A stretch of 64,000 bases of DNA from the NCBI GenBank assembly GCA_008180335.1, contig VTEF01000004.1:595061-659060 (forward strand). The letters run 5' to 3'. A program made the translations under genes and the position numbers. Positions 1-8,129 of the stretch are shown here, piece after piece; within the stretch, counting starts at the first letter, position 1, and each line of letters starts with the position of its first letter. Origin of the DNA: Priestia megaterium. Its GTDB lineage: Bacteria; Bacillota; Bacilli; Bacillales; Bacillaceae_H. Under the pieces are notes generated by a model that saw nothing but the letters and a program-made list of their open reading frames with translations, searched no databases and was not told the origin of the DNA.

Positions 1-729
1 AATAACCTCAAGAGATGCATCCACCATTAATTCATCTACGGGAGTGCCTTCAACAGGTTTCAGTTTCAAATCATTGAAAAGAATGTCTGCATAACCGAAG
101 TTACCGTACACGCGTAAAGACTTTGGTGCAGCTGCAAGAAACATTACGCTTTCATCATTGTATTTCTCTTTAATTTCTTTGCTAATACCGGCTGCTGTTT
201 CTTCATATTCTGTAATCCAATCTTTGGCGATATCTTCTTTTCCTAAATATTCACCCAATGTAACAAAACGCTTCTTCCAATCAGCGATATCTTCTGGAAG
301 TACAATCGTTGGTGCGATTTTTTCCATTTGCTCATAAACCTTTTCTTGACGGCTATTCATGATAATTAAATCTGGCTTCGTTTTCAGGATAGCTTCCACA
401 TTGACTTGTGGTGTCCAATAAGAACCGACCTCAACAGTTTCTTTCGGTAACTGATCTTTGATTTGAGAGTGGAATTCTCCGCGATATGCGTTTGCTGTCC
501 CAACAGGTTTATGTCCTAAAATAAGCAATTCTTCTGTTGATCCAGAAATGTCTACAATACGTTTGGGATTAACAGGAATTTCCACTTTCCCTTTAAGGTG
601 CTTTACTACTCGAGTTTTTGGTGATGAATCGGATTTTTCAGTTGAAGCTTTTTCATCCGAGCATGCTGCCATTAATGTTAAAACGGTCATAATAATAAGT
701 GCTGAAATGGCTTTTCGTAAATTATTCAT
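1..729 (-). CDS. Iron-siderophore ABC transporter substrate-binding lipoprotein (partial, C-terminus off window)
   Basis: Cell-surface receptor of a ferric-siderophore importer. The reading frame runs open from an ATG at 729 to the window edge, giving 243 residues. Residues 1-23 form a lipoprotein signal ending in the lipobox LMAAC, so Cys23 should be lipidated. A linker rich in Ser, Glu and Lys follows, then a periplasmic-binding-protein type 2 fold (segments RIVDISGSTEELLILG and NVEAILKTKPDLIIMNS are typical). A perfect Fur box lies just upstream, and two FecCD permease genes follow the same strand, so it very likely supplies them. The substrate cannot be read from sequence; the arrangement resembles B. 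subtilis yfiY with yfiZ/yfhA (hydroxamate/citrate-type siderophores), but this is inference. Confidence 0.9.
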   Translation of the reverse strand, partial: MNNLRKAISALIIMTVLTLMAACSDEKASTEKSDSSPKTRVVKHLKGKVEIPVNPKRIVDISGSTEELLILGHKPVGTANAYRGEFHSQIKDQLPKETVEVGSYWTPQVNVEAILKTKPDLIIMNSRQEKVYEQMEKIAPTIVLPEDIADWKKRFVTLGEYLGKEDIAKDWITEYEETAAGISKEIKEKYNDESVMFLAAAPKSLRVYGNFGYADILFNDLKLKPVEGTPVDELMVDASLEVI

Positions 730-771
730 AATACTATTCTCCTGCATGTAATTTTTGTTGAGAATCATTGT

Positions 772-790
772 GATAATGATAATCATTATC
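772..790. promoter_or_regulatory. Fur box, perfect 19-bp match
   Basis: The 19 bases match the classical Fur consensus (GATAATGATAATCATTATC) at every position. It lies 43 bp upstream of the binding-protein start codon, where Fe-loaded Fur would block the promoter. Repression by iron is inferred from the known family. Confidence 0.93.
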
Positions 791-989
791 AATTATTGGA
801 GAATTATATGTAGTTTGTCAAGAACTTTTTACCTATTATCTAAGACAGGCCTAAGATAAAAAGAAAAAAGAGAATGAATCAGCTCTACTATAGATCTAAA
901 ACTTTATGAAAGCAGGGCAACCATTATAGTTTTCATTAGGTCATACTCTAGAGCTGAAAAGACAGTGGTATTTATTCCTCCTTATTCAT

Positions 990-2006
990 TTAGCTTTTTA
1001 CCAATAAATATATAAAGTACGGGGCACCCAATATTGAAACAACAAGACCTACAGGAATTTCAGATGGAGAAAGGATAGTTCGTCCAATCGTATCTGCAAC
1101 AAGCAACAAAAGTGCGCCCATCAATGCAGTAGTTGGCAAAAGAACCTGATGCTTAGGGCCTACAATTCTTCTGGCAAGATGAGGAGCTACAAGCCCTAAA
1201 AAAGCAATCCCTCCGCCAACAGCCACACATGAACTGGCTAAAGCAACTGCAAGTAATAACAATATTCGTCTTTCTTTCTCAACTGCAACGCCTAATCCTG
1301 TTGCCATTTGGTCTCCAAGATTTAACACATTTAAATACCGTGACTTGTACACTGTTAGAGGTAATAGAATAAGGATCCACGGTAAAGTGGTCAATACAAA
1401 CTTCCAATTCGTTCCCCAAATACTTCCAGAAAGCCAAACGGTTGCTTGCATAAAATCACGAGGACTCATTTTCAGCTGAAAGATAATAAGAGCAGCTCCA
1501 AAAGCTGCGTTAATCCCAATCCCAACTAGAACCAGTCTTACAGGAGTAACTCCCTTCTTCCAAGCAAGTGCATAAATGAGAAATGCAGCAAAAGCTCCTC
1601 CAATTAATGCAGCCATGGGCATGACAAATATAGACAAAATACCAAGTGAAGACGTGGATCCTTGAAAGAAAAAAATAAATAAAACAACAGCTAACCCTGC
1701 TCCTGCATTGATACCTAAAATACCTGGATCAGCTAAACCGTTTTGTGATACGCCTTGGAGGATAGCACCAGAAACGGCTAGACCTGCACCAATTAATAAC
1801 GCAATAATCATTCGCGGGAGGCGAAATTCAAACAGAACAAGTTGATCTTGCCCTGTTCCTGCACCAATAAATGTTTTGATGACATTGATTGGTGAAATAT
1901 GTATATAACCTGTGTTTAAGCTTATAAAAAAAGTTAATAAGATCAATAAAGCCAAAATAAACATGATTAGAAATGGACTTTTATATGTTTTTTTCACTAG
2001 TTCCAT
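990..2006 (-). CDS. FecCD-family iron-siderophore ABC transporter permease (second)
   Basis: Integral membrane subunit, 338 residues, with about ten hydrophobic segments, forming with the upstream permease the channel for ferric siderophore. The family-typical stretch GAGLAVSGAILQGVSQN lies near residue 58, and the ATPase-coupling loop (LGDQMATGLGV) near residue 230. Its ATG overlaps the stop of the upstream permease (TAATG), and GGGAGG precedes it, so the two are translationally coupled. No ATPase gene is seen in the window; in Bacillus a shared ATPase such as YusV often serves several such systems. Assignment to yfhA rather than another FecCD paralogue is uncertain. Confidence 0.9.
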   Translation of the reverse strand: MELVKKTYKSPFLIMFILALLILLTFFISLNTGYIHISPINVIKTFIGAGTGQDQLVLFEFRLPRMIIALLIGAGLAVSGAILQGVSQNGLADPGILGINAGAGLAVVLFIFFFQGSTSSLGILSIFVMPMAALIGGAFAAFLIYALAWKKGVTPVRLVLVGIGINAAFGAALIIFQLKMSPRDFMQATVWLSGSIWGTNWKFVLTTLPWILILLPLTVYKSRYLNVLNLGDQMATGLGVAVEKERRILLLLAVALASSCVAVGGGIAFLGLVAPHLARRIVGPKHQVLLPTTALMGALLLLVADTIGRTILSPSEIPVGLVVSILGAPYFIYLLVKS

Positions 2007-3067
2007 TACAAGCCTCCCCTCTCACGACGAGCCAGATAAAGGAAAAATGGTACACCGATTATTGCTGTTATCGCACCAACAGGTGTCTCAAATGGAGGAT
2101 TAATCATCCTTGCACCTAAATCTGCCAAAACAAGCAGTAAAGCGCCTAAAACCGCGGCACACGGAAGAATCAAGCGGTAATCTACTCCTACTAAAAAACG
2201 AGTAATATGAGGTATCACAAGTCCAATAAAACCAACAGATCCTGCCACAGAAACAGCCGCTCCTGTCAATAATAAAACAACAATTGTTCCAAGAACTTTT
2301 ACAAGCACTGTACGTTGTCCTAATCCTTTTGCTATATCCTCTCCCAAACTAAGGATGGTAATTGACCTTGATAGAATAAAAGCTAAACATAAACCAATGA
2401 CTGCTACGGGGAGCATTAGCTTTATGCTAATCCATTTTGTTCCTGCCACACCTCCTGCATACCAAAAACTAATATCTTGCGCCACATCTAAGTGAATTGC
2501 AATGGCAGAAGAAATCGAGTGTAACAATGCAGTAACGGCAGAGCCTGCTAAAGCTAACTTTACTGGTGTTAAACTACCTTTTGATAAGCTTCCAACAATA
2601 AACACAAGGCATGCTCCTAATCCAGCTCCTGCAAAAGACCAAATCATAAGACCAACATGTGAAGTTCCTGGAAAAAAAGCAAAAGCAATCGCAATTGTGA
2701 AGGCCGACCCAGCAGTTACCCCCATAAGAGATGGTGAGGCAAGTGGATTACGAGTCATCCCTTGCATAATTGCACCAGAAACCGCTAAAAAAGCCCCAAC
2801 TAAAGCAGCCGCTATTGCTCTTGGCATTCTCAACTGTTGAATAATTTGATGTGAAGTATCGTCTGGATTAAAGTGAAGTACTCCTGTCCAAACCGTTTTA
2901 AAATTAATATCAGCTGCACCAAATGAAATGGAAGCAGCTACGCTAATTAGTAAAGCAGCAATACCTCCAAATAAAATAAAAATCGCCACTAGAGGACGTG
3001 ATCTAAGCCTTCTAAGCTCCTCTTGTGACGTTTTTCCTGGTTTAATTTCTACTACATTCAAACCCAT
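2006..3067 (-). CDS. FecCD-family iron-siderophore ABC transporter permease (first)
   Basis: Membrane subunit of about 353 residues, first gene of a two-permease operon. A cytoplasmic tail of about 28 residues precedes the first membrane segment. The FecCD signature GAFLAVSGAIMQGMTRNP is at about residue 90, and the coupling loop LGEDIAKGLGQ near residue 240. ATG at 3067 is chosen; a GTG at 3070 one codon upstream is equally spaced from AAAGGG and cannot be excluded. A near-perfect Fur box (17/19) sits about 35 bp upstream, so this operon and the separately promoted binding-protein gene should respond to iron together. Confidence 0.9.
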   Translation of the reverse strand: MGLNVVEIKPGKTSQEELRRLRSRPLVAIFILFGGIAALLISVAASISFGAADINFKTVWTGVLHFNPDDTSHQIIQQLRMPRAIAAALVGAFLAVSGAIMQGMTRNPLASPSLMGVTAGSAFTIAIAFAFFPGTSHVGLMIWSFAGAGLGACLVFIVGSLSKGSLTPVKLALAGSAVTALLHSISSAIAIHLDVAQDISFWYAGGVAGTKWISIKLMLPVAVIGLCLAFILSRSITILSLGEDIAKGLGQRTVLVKVLGTIVVLLLTGAAVSVAGSVGFIGLVIPHITRFLVGVDYRLILPCAAVLGALLLVLADLGARMINPPFETPVGAITAIIGVPFFLYLARRERGGL

Positions 3068-3101
3068 CACTATTCAACCCTTTACTCTTTCTAAAAAAAA
3101 C

Positions 3102-3120
3102 GATATTGATTATCATTATC
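3102..3120. promoter_or_regulatory. Fur box, 17/19 match
   Basis: The 19 bases match the Fur consensus except at two internal positions. The site lies directly upstream of the permease operon. Its twin at 772-790 indicates co-regulation of receptor and permeases by iron. Confidence 0.85.
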
Positions 3121-3261
3121 AGTTGAATTATAGCTAACCTTCTTTATAAAGTCAAAGAACATTTTATTTAGTCTGCTTTATAATTTAGGTGCATTTTCAT
3201 GAAATTTATTGTTGTTTTTAGAGGAGTGTTCACCTAACGCTATCTAAGACTTTCATACTAT

Positions 3262-3901
3262 TTGGAACCCTATAAGAAGGTAGGACAAATCAAAAAACAC
3301 CGTGAAGTGCCTGATAACTTAAAAGAGGCGTACCACCAACATTTCGCGCAAAACATACGGCAAGCAAAATTCGACAAAATTTTTAAGTGTTTTTATATTC
3401 TAAGACTGTTACAGCAGAAACAATTTGATTGGCTATACGCTAATCGTAATCGAGAAGTTGAACAACCGAAAAAAGAAATGCGTCAGAAGCTGCAGCGTGA
3501 ATTTCCTCATGAGATGCGTGAAAGAAGTTGAGAAAGAAATAAAAGAACAATATGAAGGCCAGATCATCGTTTTAAAGGCAAAAAATGATCAATGGGAAGA
3601 AAAGTATTCAAATCTTAAAATAATGCATGAAAACAAGATTAATCAAGCCAATGAACTTTTAAGAAATGCGGTACGTAAGGATGCATATGAATGTGTTGTG
3701 CAAGATCAAAGGAAATTGCTTATAGTATTACTTACGGTCGTTCCTATTATGATTGTAATCATCAAAACAGTTTTCAGAAGAAAACTGCCGAGCAACTATT
3801 ACACTCCATTTGATTATATTTCTGCCCAGACTACTGAAGAATTTCATGAGGAAAAAGAAGAAATTAAAAGAGAAGATGAAAATGGAGATAGTAAAAATTA
3901 A
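3262..3901 (+). pseudogene. Frameshifted gene for a small coiled-coil membrane protein, unknown
   Basis: Two overlapping frames appear to be one broken gene. The first (TTG at 3262, stop at 3531) is rich in Lys, Glu and Gln and ends just where the second frame becomes protein-like (from about 3512, to 3901). Joining them at the A-rich GTGAAAGAAG near 3515 gives one continuous charged coiled coil, then a single membrane segment (about LLIVLLTVVPIMIVII) and a charged acidic tail. No ribosome-binding site precedes the TTG and there is a stop codon just upstream, so the 5' end may also be lost. I do not recognise the family. A sequencing error at the A-run is an alternative explanation. Confidence 0.45.
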
Positions 3902-4058
3902 GTAACTATATTTATTGCGGTACCTATAATTGCGATTATGTAAACTAGCTTTGTATAGAGTATACAAAAATACAGGTATTCTAACGCATTCTTAATTCAT
4001 TTATATTTGTTATAATAATGTTAACTTTTTACAATATTTACAAAGGAATGATAAAGAT

Positions 4059-4535
4059 ATGAAACTATTAAAAAAATTAACTTTATTAATTTTTATTTTA
4101 CTTGTTGGATGTTCGACTAATGGAAAAGAAGAAATTAAATGGTTTAACAATGAAAAAGAAGCTATTAATTTTGGAATAGAAAATGAACAAATCAAAGAAA
4201 GTGACATTATTGATCAATTTACTTTTCAAGAAGATAAATTTTTAATTTTTAGATTCAACGACTCAAATGGTCAAGGAGTAGGAATAGTAAACATAATAAA
4301 AAAAGATGGAAAATATGCTTGGAATCGTGAATTACAAAAGGTAATTCTTAAATCTGAAAAACTAAACTTAAGTGCAAATGCAACTTTAAAAACAGAGAGT
4401 GGTAATAAGTATAAACTTTACTTAGGAGTTATGGAAAATGGGAAAACGACTATAGAAACTGATAATAACTCAGGTATTACACCAGGAATAGATGAAAAAA
4501 CAAACATATTCTATTATTTAGAACATTTGAAATAA
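4059..4535 (+). CDS. Putative lipoprotein of unknown function
   Basis: 158 residues with a classic lipoprotein signal: Lys-rich start, hydrophobic core, lipobox LLVGC with Cys near residue 19. The mature part is charged, very A+T-rich in codon use, and shows no motif I recognise. AAAGGA lies about 9 bp before the ATG. It is followed 83 bp later by a secreted-protein gene on the same strand, and no terminator is evident between them, so the pair may be co-transcribed. Function unknown; an immunity or accessory role for the neighbour is speculation. Confidence 0.7.
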   Translation: MKLLKKLTLLIFILLVGCSTNGKEEIKWFNNEKEAINFGIENEQIKESDIIDQFTFQEDKFLIFRFNDSNGQGVGIVNIIKKDGKYAWNRELQKVILKSEKLNLSANATLKTESGNKYKLYLGVMENGKTTIETDNNSGITPGIDEKTNIFYYLEHLK

Positions 4536-4618
4536 CATGTAGATAATACTTCCAATTTTAGAAAAAATAATGTAAAATATGTTTTTTTATGGAAATAAAT
4601 ATAAAGGAGAGAGAAATT

Positions 4619-5320
4619 ATGAAGCATTTTTTAAAAGGAGTTTTATTTACAACAGCCTTTTCTTTAGGTTTAACAGTTTTTGCTTCCAGTAGTTTTGCAA
4701 CAGAAAATAAGGAAGAATCTTTTTATGATTCCGAGATTGGAAGTGAAATAACTCCTTTAAAAGAAACGGAAAACGGGCTAGTACCAATGTCACAAGAAGA
4801 ATATGAAAATCTAACTCAATCGAAACAAGAAAAAAGTAATCCATTAAACTTTTCAACTGTGGAACCTCAACCTAGTTCTGGGATTGTAGCTTCTAGAGCT
4901 TATTATGAATATTACAAATTTGTACATAACCGTGGAACTAGTACATATCATGGTAGTCCTAGAAAAGTTACAGCAACAGTCGATTGTAATGTATCTAGTT
5001 GTACCATTGGAAAAGGAGTTTCAACAACAGTTTCTGCAAGTTACACAGTATCATCATCAGTACAAAGAAAAGCAATCCAAGTTGGAGCTTCCTTTAATTT
5101 TGTAACAAGTGCTACTGACACAAATACTTATGGCTTTACTATTAGTAAAGGAGATAGGGGATATTTAGGGTTTAAACCTAAATTAAAAACAGCTTATGGA
5201 GATTTACAAAGATATTCCAATTGGGATGGTTTACTATCTACAACAAGAGCGAGTGGAACATCACCTGTTAAACTTAGTAATGGCGAAGCAGACGGAATTT
5301 ATGTATTCGTACATCAATAA
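4619..5320 (+). CDS. Secreted Ser/Thr-rich beta-type protein, unknown
   Basis: 233 residues. The start at 4619 is chosen over an upstream ATG (4589) because GGAGAG sits 6-9 bp before it. Residues 1 to about 28 form a Sec signal peptide (hydrophobic core LFTTAFSLGLTVFA, then ASSSFA before the mature chain). An acidic spacer follows, then about 140 residues of alternating small polar residues (segments such as VSTTVSASYTVSSSV and GASFNFVTSATDTNTYG) suggesting antiparallel beta strands. Two cysteines six residues apart (VDCNVSSCTIG) could form a disulfide. The pattern is reminiscent of Bacillus exported beta-sandwich or pore-forming-like proteins, but I assign no family. A strong terminator follows. 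Confidence 0.75.
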   Translation: MKHFLKGVLFTTAFSLGLTVFASSSFATENKEESFYDSEIGSEITPLKETENGLVPMSQEEYENLTQSKQEKSNPLNFSTVEPQPSSGIVASRAYYEYYKFVHNRGTSTYHGSPRKVTATVDCNVSSCTIGKGVSTTVSASYTVSSSVQRKAIQVGASFNFVTSATDTNTYGFTISKGDRGYLGFKPKLKTAYGDLQRYSNWDGLLSTTRASGTSPVKLSNGEADGIYVFVHQ

Positions 5321-5347
5321 CAAAAAAATATAAAATTAAGTTGAAGT

Positions 5348-5378
5348 AAAAAGGATCTTCCAATCGAAGATCCTTTTT
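5348..5378 (+). terminator. Rho-independent terminator after the secreted-protein gene
   Basis: A 13-bp perfect stem (AAAAAGGATCTTC and its complement) with a 5-base loop ends in a run of T. It lies 28 bp after the stop codon at 5320. Confidence 0.9.
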
Positions 5379-5499
5379 CATTGCCCATAATATCTCATTA
5401 TGTTAACTATCACCTTACATTTTAAGATTACTGTATTGCACTAATTAATACAGTTAATAGACGCTTAAGATCGCCCTTTAAATGATTTTAAGGTTGTAT

Positions 5500-6109
5500 T
5501 CTTATTGAAAGAAAATCAAAACAAGTCCCTTAAAAAGCCAATATGGAGCTCTCAGAGGTATATTGAGATAAAAAGAAACAAATTTTTATAGGTTTTCCCC
5601 CTTGTTTTAGGGTGGAAGCTGGCTGGGGTGTGAGGCTAGCCCTACAAAGCGTAGATTAATAAGTTTAAAGCACAAATTTATGAACGGAAGCTCTGGCGGT
5701 TTTGGCGGTATAATGGCTAGAGCAAGCCGATTACGTAAATCCTCGTTTTAGGTATGTCGGCTTGGCGACAGCTGCTGGATTAAAGCGTTGATTCAACCCT
5801 TCTGGGCTCATTAGTACCCCAGTGGAAGCTTCTAACCGACTGCACAATTGTGTAAGCGATGTGCTAGCGATTTCCTGGCTGAGCCATACACAAAGGGCCA
5901 TGAGTTCGTTTGCTTGATACTTACTAGATCGCTGCACAAAGCCAACTTGTTTGGCGATGTCTTGTAGGACTACTGGAGATAGAAAGCGTTGTAATTCTTC
6001 AGAAAGCGAGAGGTCCATAAAAAAACGTCATCCTTTTCGAGTATTTTACTGAAAGAATAACGTTTTTTTCATTTTTGGGGAAACTTGTTTTGTTAGCTTG
6101 ATGGGCATG
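5500..6109 (-). mobile_element. Decayed IS4-family (IS231-like) insertion sequence
   Basis: The right boundary at 6109 reads inward CATGCCCATCAAGC, which matches the terminal inverted repeat typical of IS231-type elements. Inside is the start of an IS4-type transposase (5731-6018); its catalytic DDE part is missing. Leftward, a non-coding stretch rich in CCGCC/GGCGG words follows. The sequence near 5517-5528 (CAAAACAAGT) repeats the inner part of the right terminus in inverted orientation, suggesting the left end is near 5500 with its outer bases lost. About 600 bp remain of an element normally 1.4-2 kb, so it is internally deleted and immobile. The left limit is approximate. Confidence 0.6.
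5731..6018 (-). pseudogene. IS4-family transposase, N-terminal fragment
   Basis: 95 codons. The first 83 or so (for example LSEELQRFLSP, ASTSLTQLCSRLEA, SPEGLNQRFN) match the N-terminal domain of IS4/IS231-type transposases of Bacillus, usually 400 or more residues. After NPAAVAKPTY the frame ends quickly at a stop, so everything carrying the DDE catalytic residues is gone. Non-functional by itself. Confidence 0.75.
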
Positions 6110-6341
6110 TGATGGTACCCCAAAGAGTATTAGAAAGTTTGCTTAACATGACAGAAGGTCAGGATAGTAAGTTCATAGATACTTTTATTATATTACAAAT
6201 TTTTACTTAATAAGGAAAATATTAATTATTCGACTCTGCTGCAAAATAAGATTGAACATATACTTACCTGTTATACGCTTAGAAAAAATAGGCGATCTAT
6301 ATATACCTCTTCTTTACATAGCATTTAGTATAAAAACTAAT
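6110..6341. other. Intergenic stretch, no gene recognised
   Basis: A+T-rich DNA between the IS remnant and the cyd terminator. No credible reading frame with a ribosome-binding site on either strand. CTGCTGCAAAATAAGATT near 6237 vaguely recalls an IS6-family end but is too short to call. Confidence 0.4.
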
Positions 6342-6374
6342 AAAAAATGGCGTGTGAATGGACACACGCCATTT
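6342..6374 (-). terminator. Rho-independent terminator of the cydABCD operon
   Basis: A 12-bp perfect stem (AAATGGCGTGTG and its complement) around a 6-base loop, followed on the minus strand by a T-rich run. It lies 40 bp after the cydC stop codon. Confidence 0.88.
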
Positions 6375-6413
6375 CCAGTCCACAAACCCATCTACTGCTC
6401 GCAGAATTTATTG

Positions 6414-8129
6414 TCAAAAAGGACGATCAAGCTCATAAAGCCTTCTGTAACGCCCCTCTTTTTTAAGAAGCTCGCAGTGAGTTCCGCTCATCATAATCCG
6501 GCCTTCGTCCAGAAACAGGATTTGATCGACTGACTCGGCTCCCATCAAATGGTGGGTAATCCAAAGAATGCTTTTTCCTTCAAGCACGCTGAAAATTGTT
6601 TGCAGAAGGTCCCGCTCGGTTCTTGGATCAAGGCCAACCGTCGGTTCATCGAGCACGACAATCGGTGTATTCTGAAGGAGGATTCTTGCCAAAGCGATCC
6701 GCTGCCGCTCTCCGCCAGAAAATCGTATGCCCATTTCCTGCATTGGCGTGCGATAGCCTTCTGGCAGAGACTCAATATAATCGTGAAGCTTTACCATTTT
6801 AGCCGCTTCCCTCACTTGTTCGTCCGATGCTTCCGGATTTCCAAGCCTGATATTATTTAAAACAGATGTATCAAAAAGATGGGGCTGCTGATTTAATACG
6901 CCAATCATACTAGAAATGCTGTCTCCAAACTCCTTCGGCTCAAGTCCGCCTATTTCCACCCGTCCCTTTGCAGGCAGCTGCGCTCCCTCAATCAGCTTGA
7001 TAATAGTCGATTTTCCTGAGCCGCTTGGTCCGAGAAGGGCTGTTTTCTGTCCAGGCTTGAGGGTAAATGAAAGGTCCTTCAGTACGTTTTCCGCTTGGCT
7101 GTATTGAAACGATACGTCCTGAAAACGAACTTCCAGATTCTCAGCGTCTACATGCTGGACATCCGATGAATAAGACGGAGTCTCACTCACTTCCAGCTCC
7201 TCCAGCCGCTTCATAGAATCTCTATAGGCAGGAAGCTGACCTGCTGAATCAGAGAGTGGAAGAAAGGCATCAGTCAGCGGAAACAGCACGAGAACAAAGG
7301 CAGCAATCAGCGTTTTGGCCATCTCACCGTTTTCATGCTCCAGCCCCGCCCAAATGAGCATACTAAACACCATTACAGCTATGACAGCTTGCGCGGCAAA
7401 GTTGCGCCATCTTTTAAAGCGCTGCTCCTTTTTCATGAGCTGCGCAAGCTCCTGCTCTTTTTGTTCGTAGGAAGCAACAAACTCGGATTTGCGCCCGCTG
7501 AACATCCAGTCGCTGATTCCAAAGACGGCATCAGCTAGTTCGCCATATAATCGATTCCGGCCGCTTTTCAGCCTGTCTGCCCTGCCTTTTGCTGCCAAAA
7601 GGGATACAAGCGGAAACAGCACAGTCAGAATAAAGCCATAAAGAGCCATCAAGGTAGCAAACGGCACGGAGAAAAAGCCAAGCGCAGCCACGGATACCAC
7701 GTATAAAAATAAAGCAGCAGCACCCGGAAATACCGTTTTTAAATACACATCTTGAAGCTTTTCAATATCTTCAGCCATCACCCCAAGCAGATTCCCCGTT
7801 TTATGGCGGGAAGGCAGTTGTAGCGCTGAAGGCTCAAGCAGACGGTAGAGCCGAAGTCTCATATGTGACACAATCTTTAAAACCGTACTATGTCCTGTCA
7901 GCTTTTCTAGATATCGTGTGACCGACCTTGTCACACCAAAGGTCCGCACGGCAACAATTGGGACATAAATCAATAAGATATTTTCGGGTCTTGTCGCCGC
8001 TTTAGAGATAAGAAACCCTGATGTATACATAAGGGCAGCAGCCGAAAAGACAGTCAGTGATCCAAGGAGGATGACTGCTGCAAAAAGACGACGGTTTTCT
8101 TTTAGATAAGGCAAGATCCAGCTTTTCAT
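6414..8129 (-). CDS. cydC: Thiol reductant ABC exporter, CydC subunit
   Basis: 571 residues: six membrane segments over roughly residues 1-310, then an ABC ATPase domain. Walker A GPSGSGKST, the signature FSGGERQRIALAR and Walker B VVLDEP are intact. With the adjacent CydD it forms the heterodimeric exporter of cysteine/glutathione and heme-linked function needed to assemble cytochrome bd. Last gene of cydABCD; its ATG overlaps the cydD stop. In B. subtilis this last gene is called cydD, so names swap between conventions. Codons are noticeably richer in G and C than neighbouring loci. Confidence 0.93.
   Translation of the reverse strand: MKSWILPYLKENRRLFAAVILLGSLTVFSAAALMYTSGFLISKAATRPENILLIYVPIVAVRTFGVTRSVTRYLEKLTGHSTVLKIVSHMRLRLYRLLEPSALQLPSRHKTGNLLGVMAEDIEKLQDVYLKTVFPGAAALFLYVVSVAALGFFSVPFATLMALYGFILTVLFPLVSLLAAKGRADRLKSGRNRLYGELADAVFGISDWMFSGRKSEFVASYEQKEQELAQLMKKEQRFKRWRNFAAQAVIAVMVFSMLIWAGLEHENGEMAKTLIAAFVLVLFPLTDAFLPLSDSAGQLPAYRDSMKRLEELEVSETPSYSSDVQHVDAENLEVRFQDVSFQYSQAENVLKDLSFTLKPGQKTALLGPSGSGKSTIIKLIEGAQLPAKGRVEIGGLEPKEFGDSISSMIGVLNQQPHLFDTSVLNNIRLGNPEASDEQVREAAKMVKLHDYIESLPEGYRTPMQEMGIRFSGGERQRIALARILLQNTPIVVLDEPTVGLDPRTERDLLQTIFSVLEGKSILWITHHLMGAESVDQILFLDEGRIMMSGTHCELLKKEGRYRRLYELDRPF

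Noticed and set aside
6230..6260. Possible IS6-family end (CTGCTGCAAAATAAGATT)
   Set aside because: Too short and with no partner repeat or transposase nearby.
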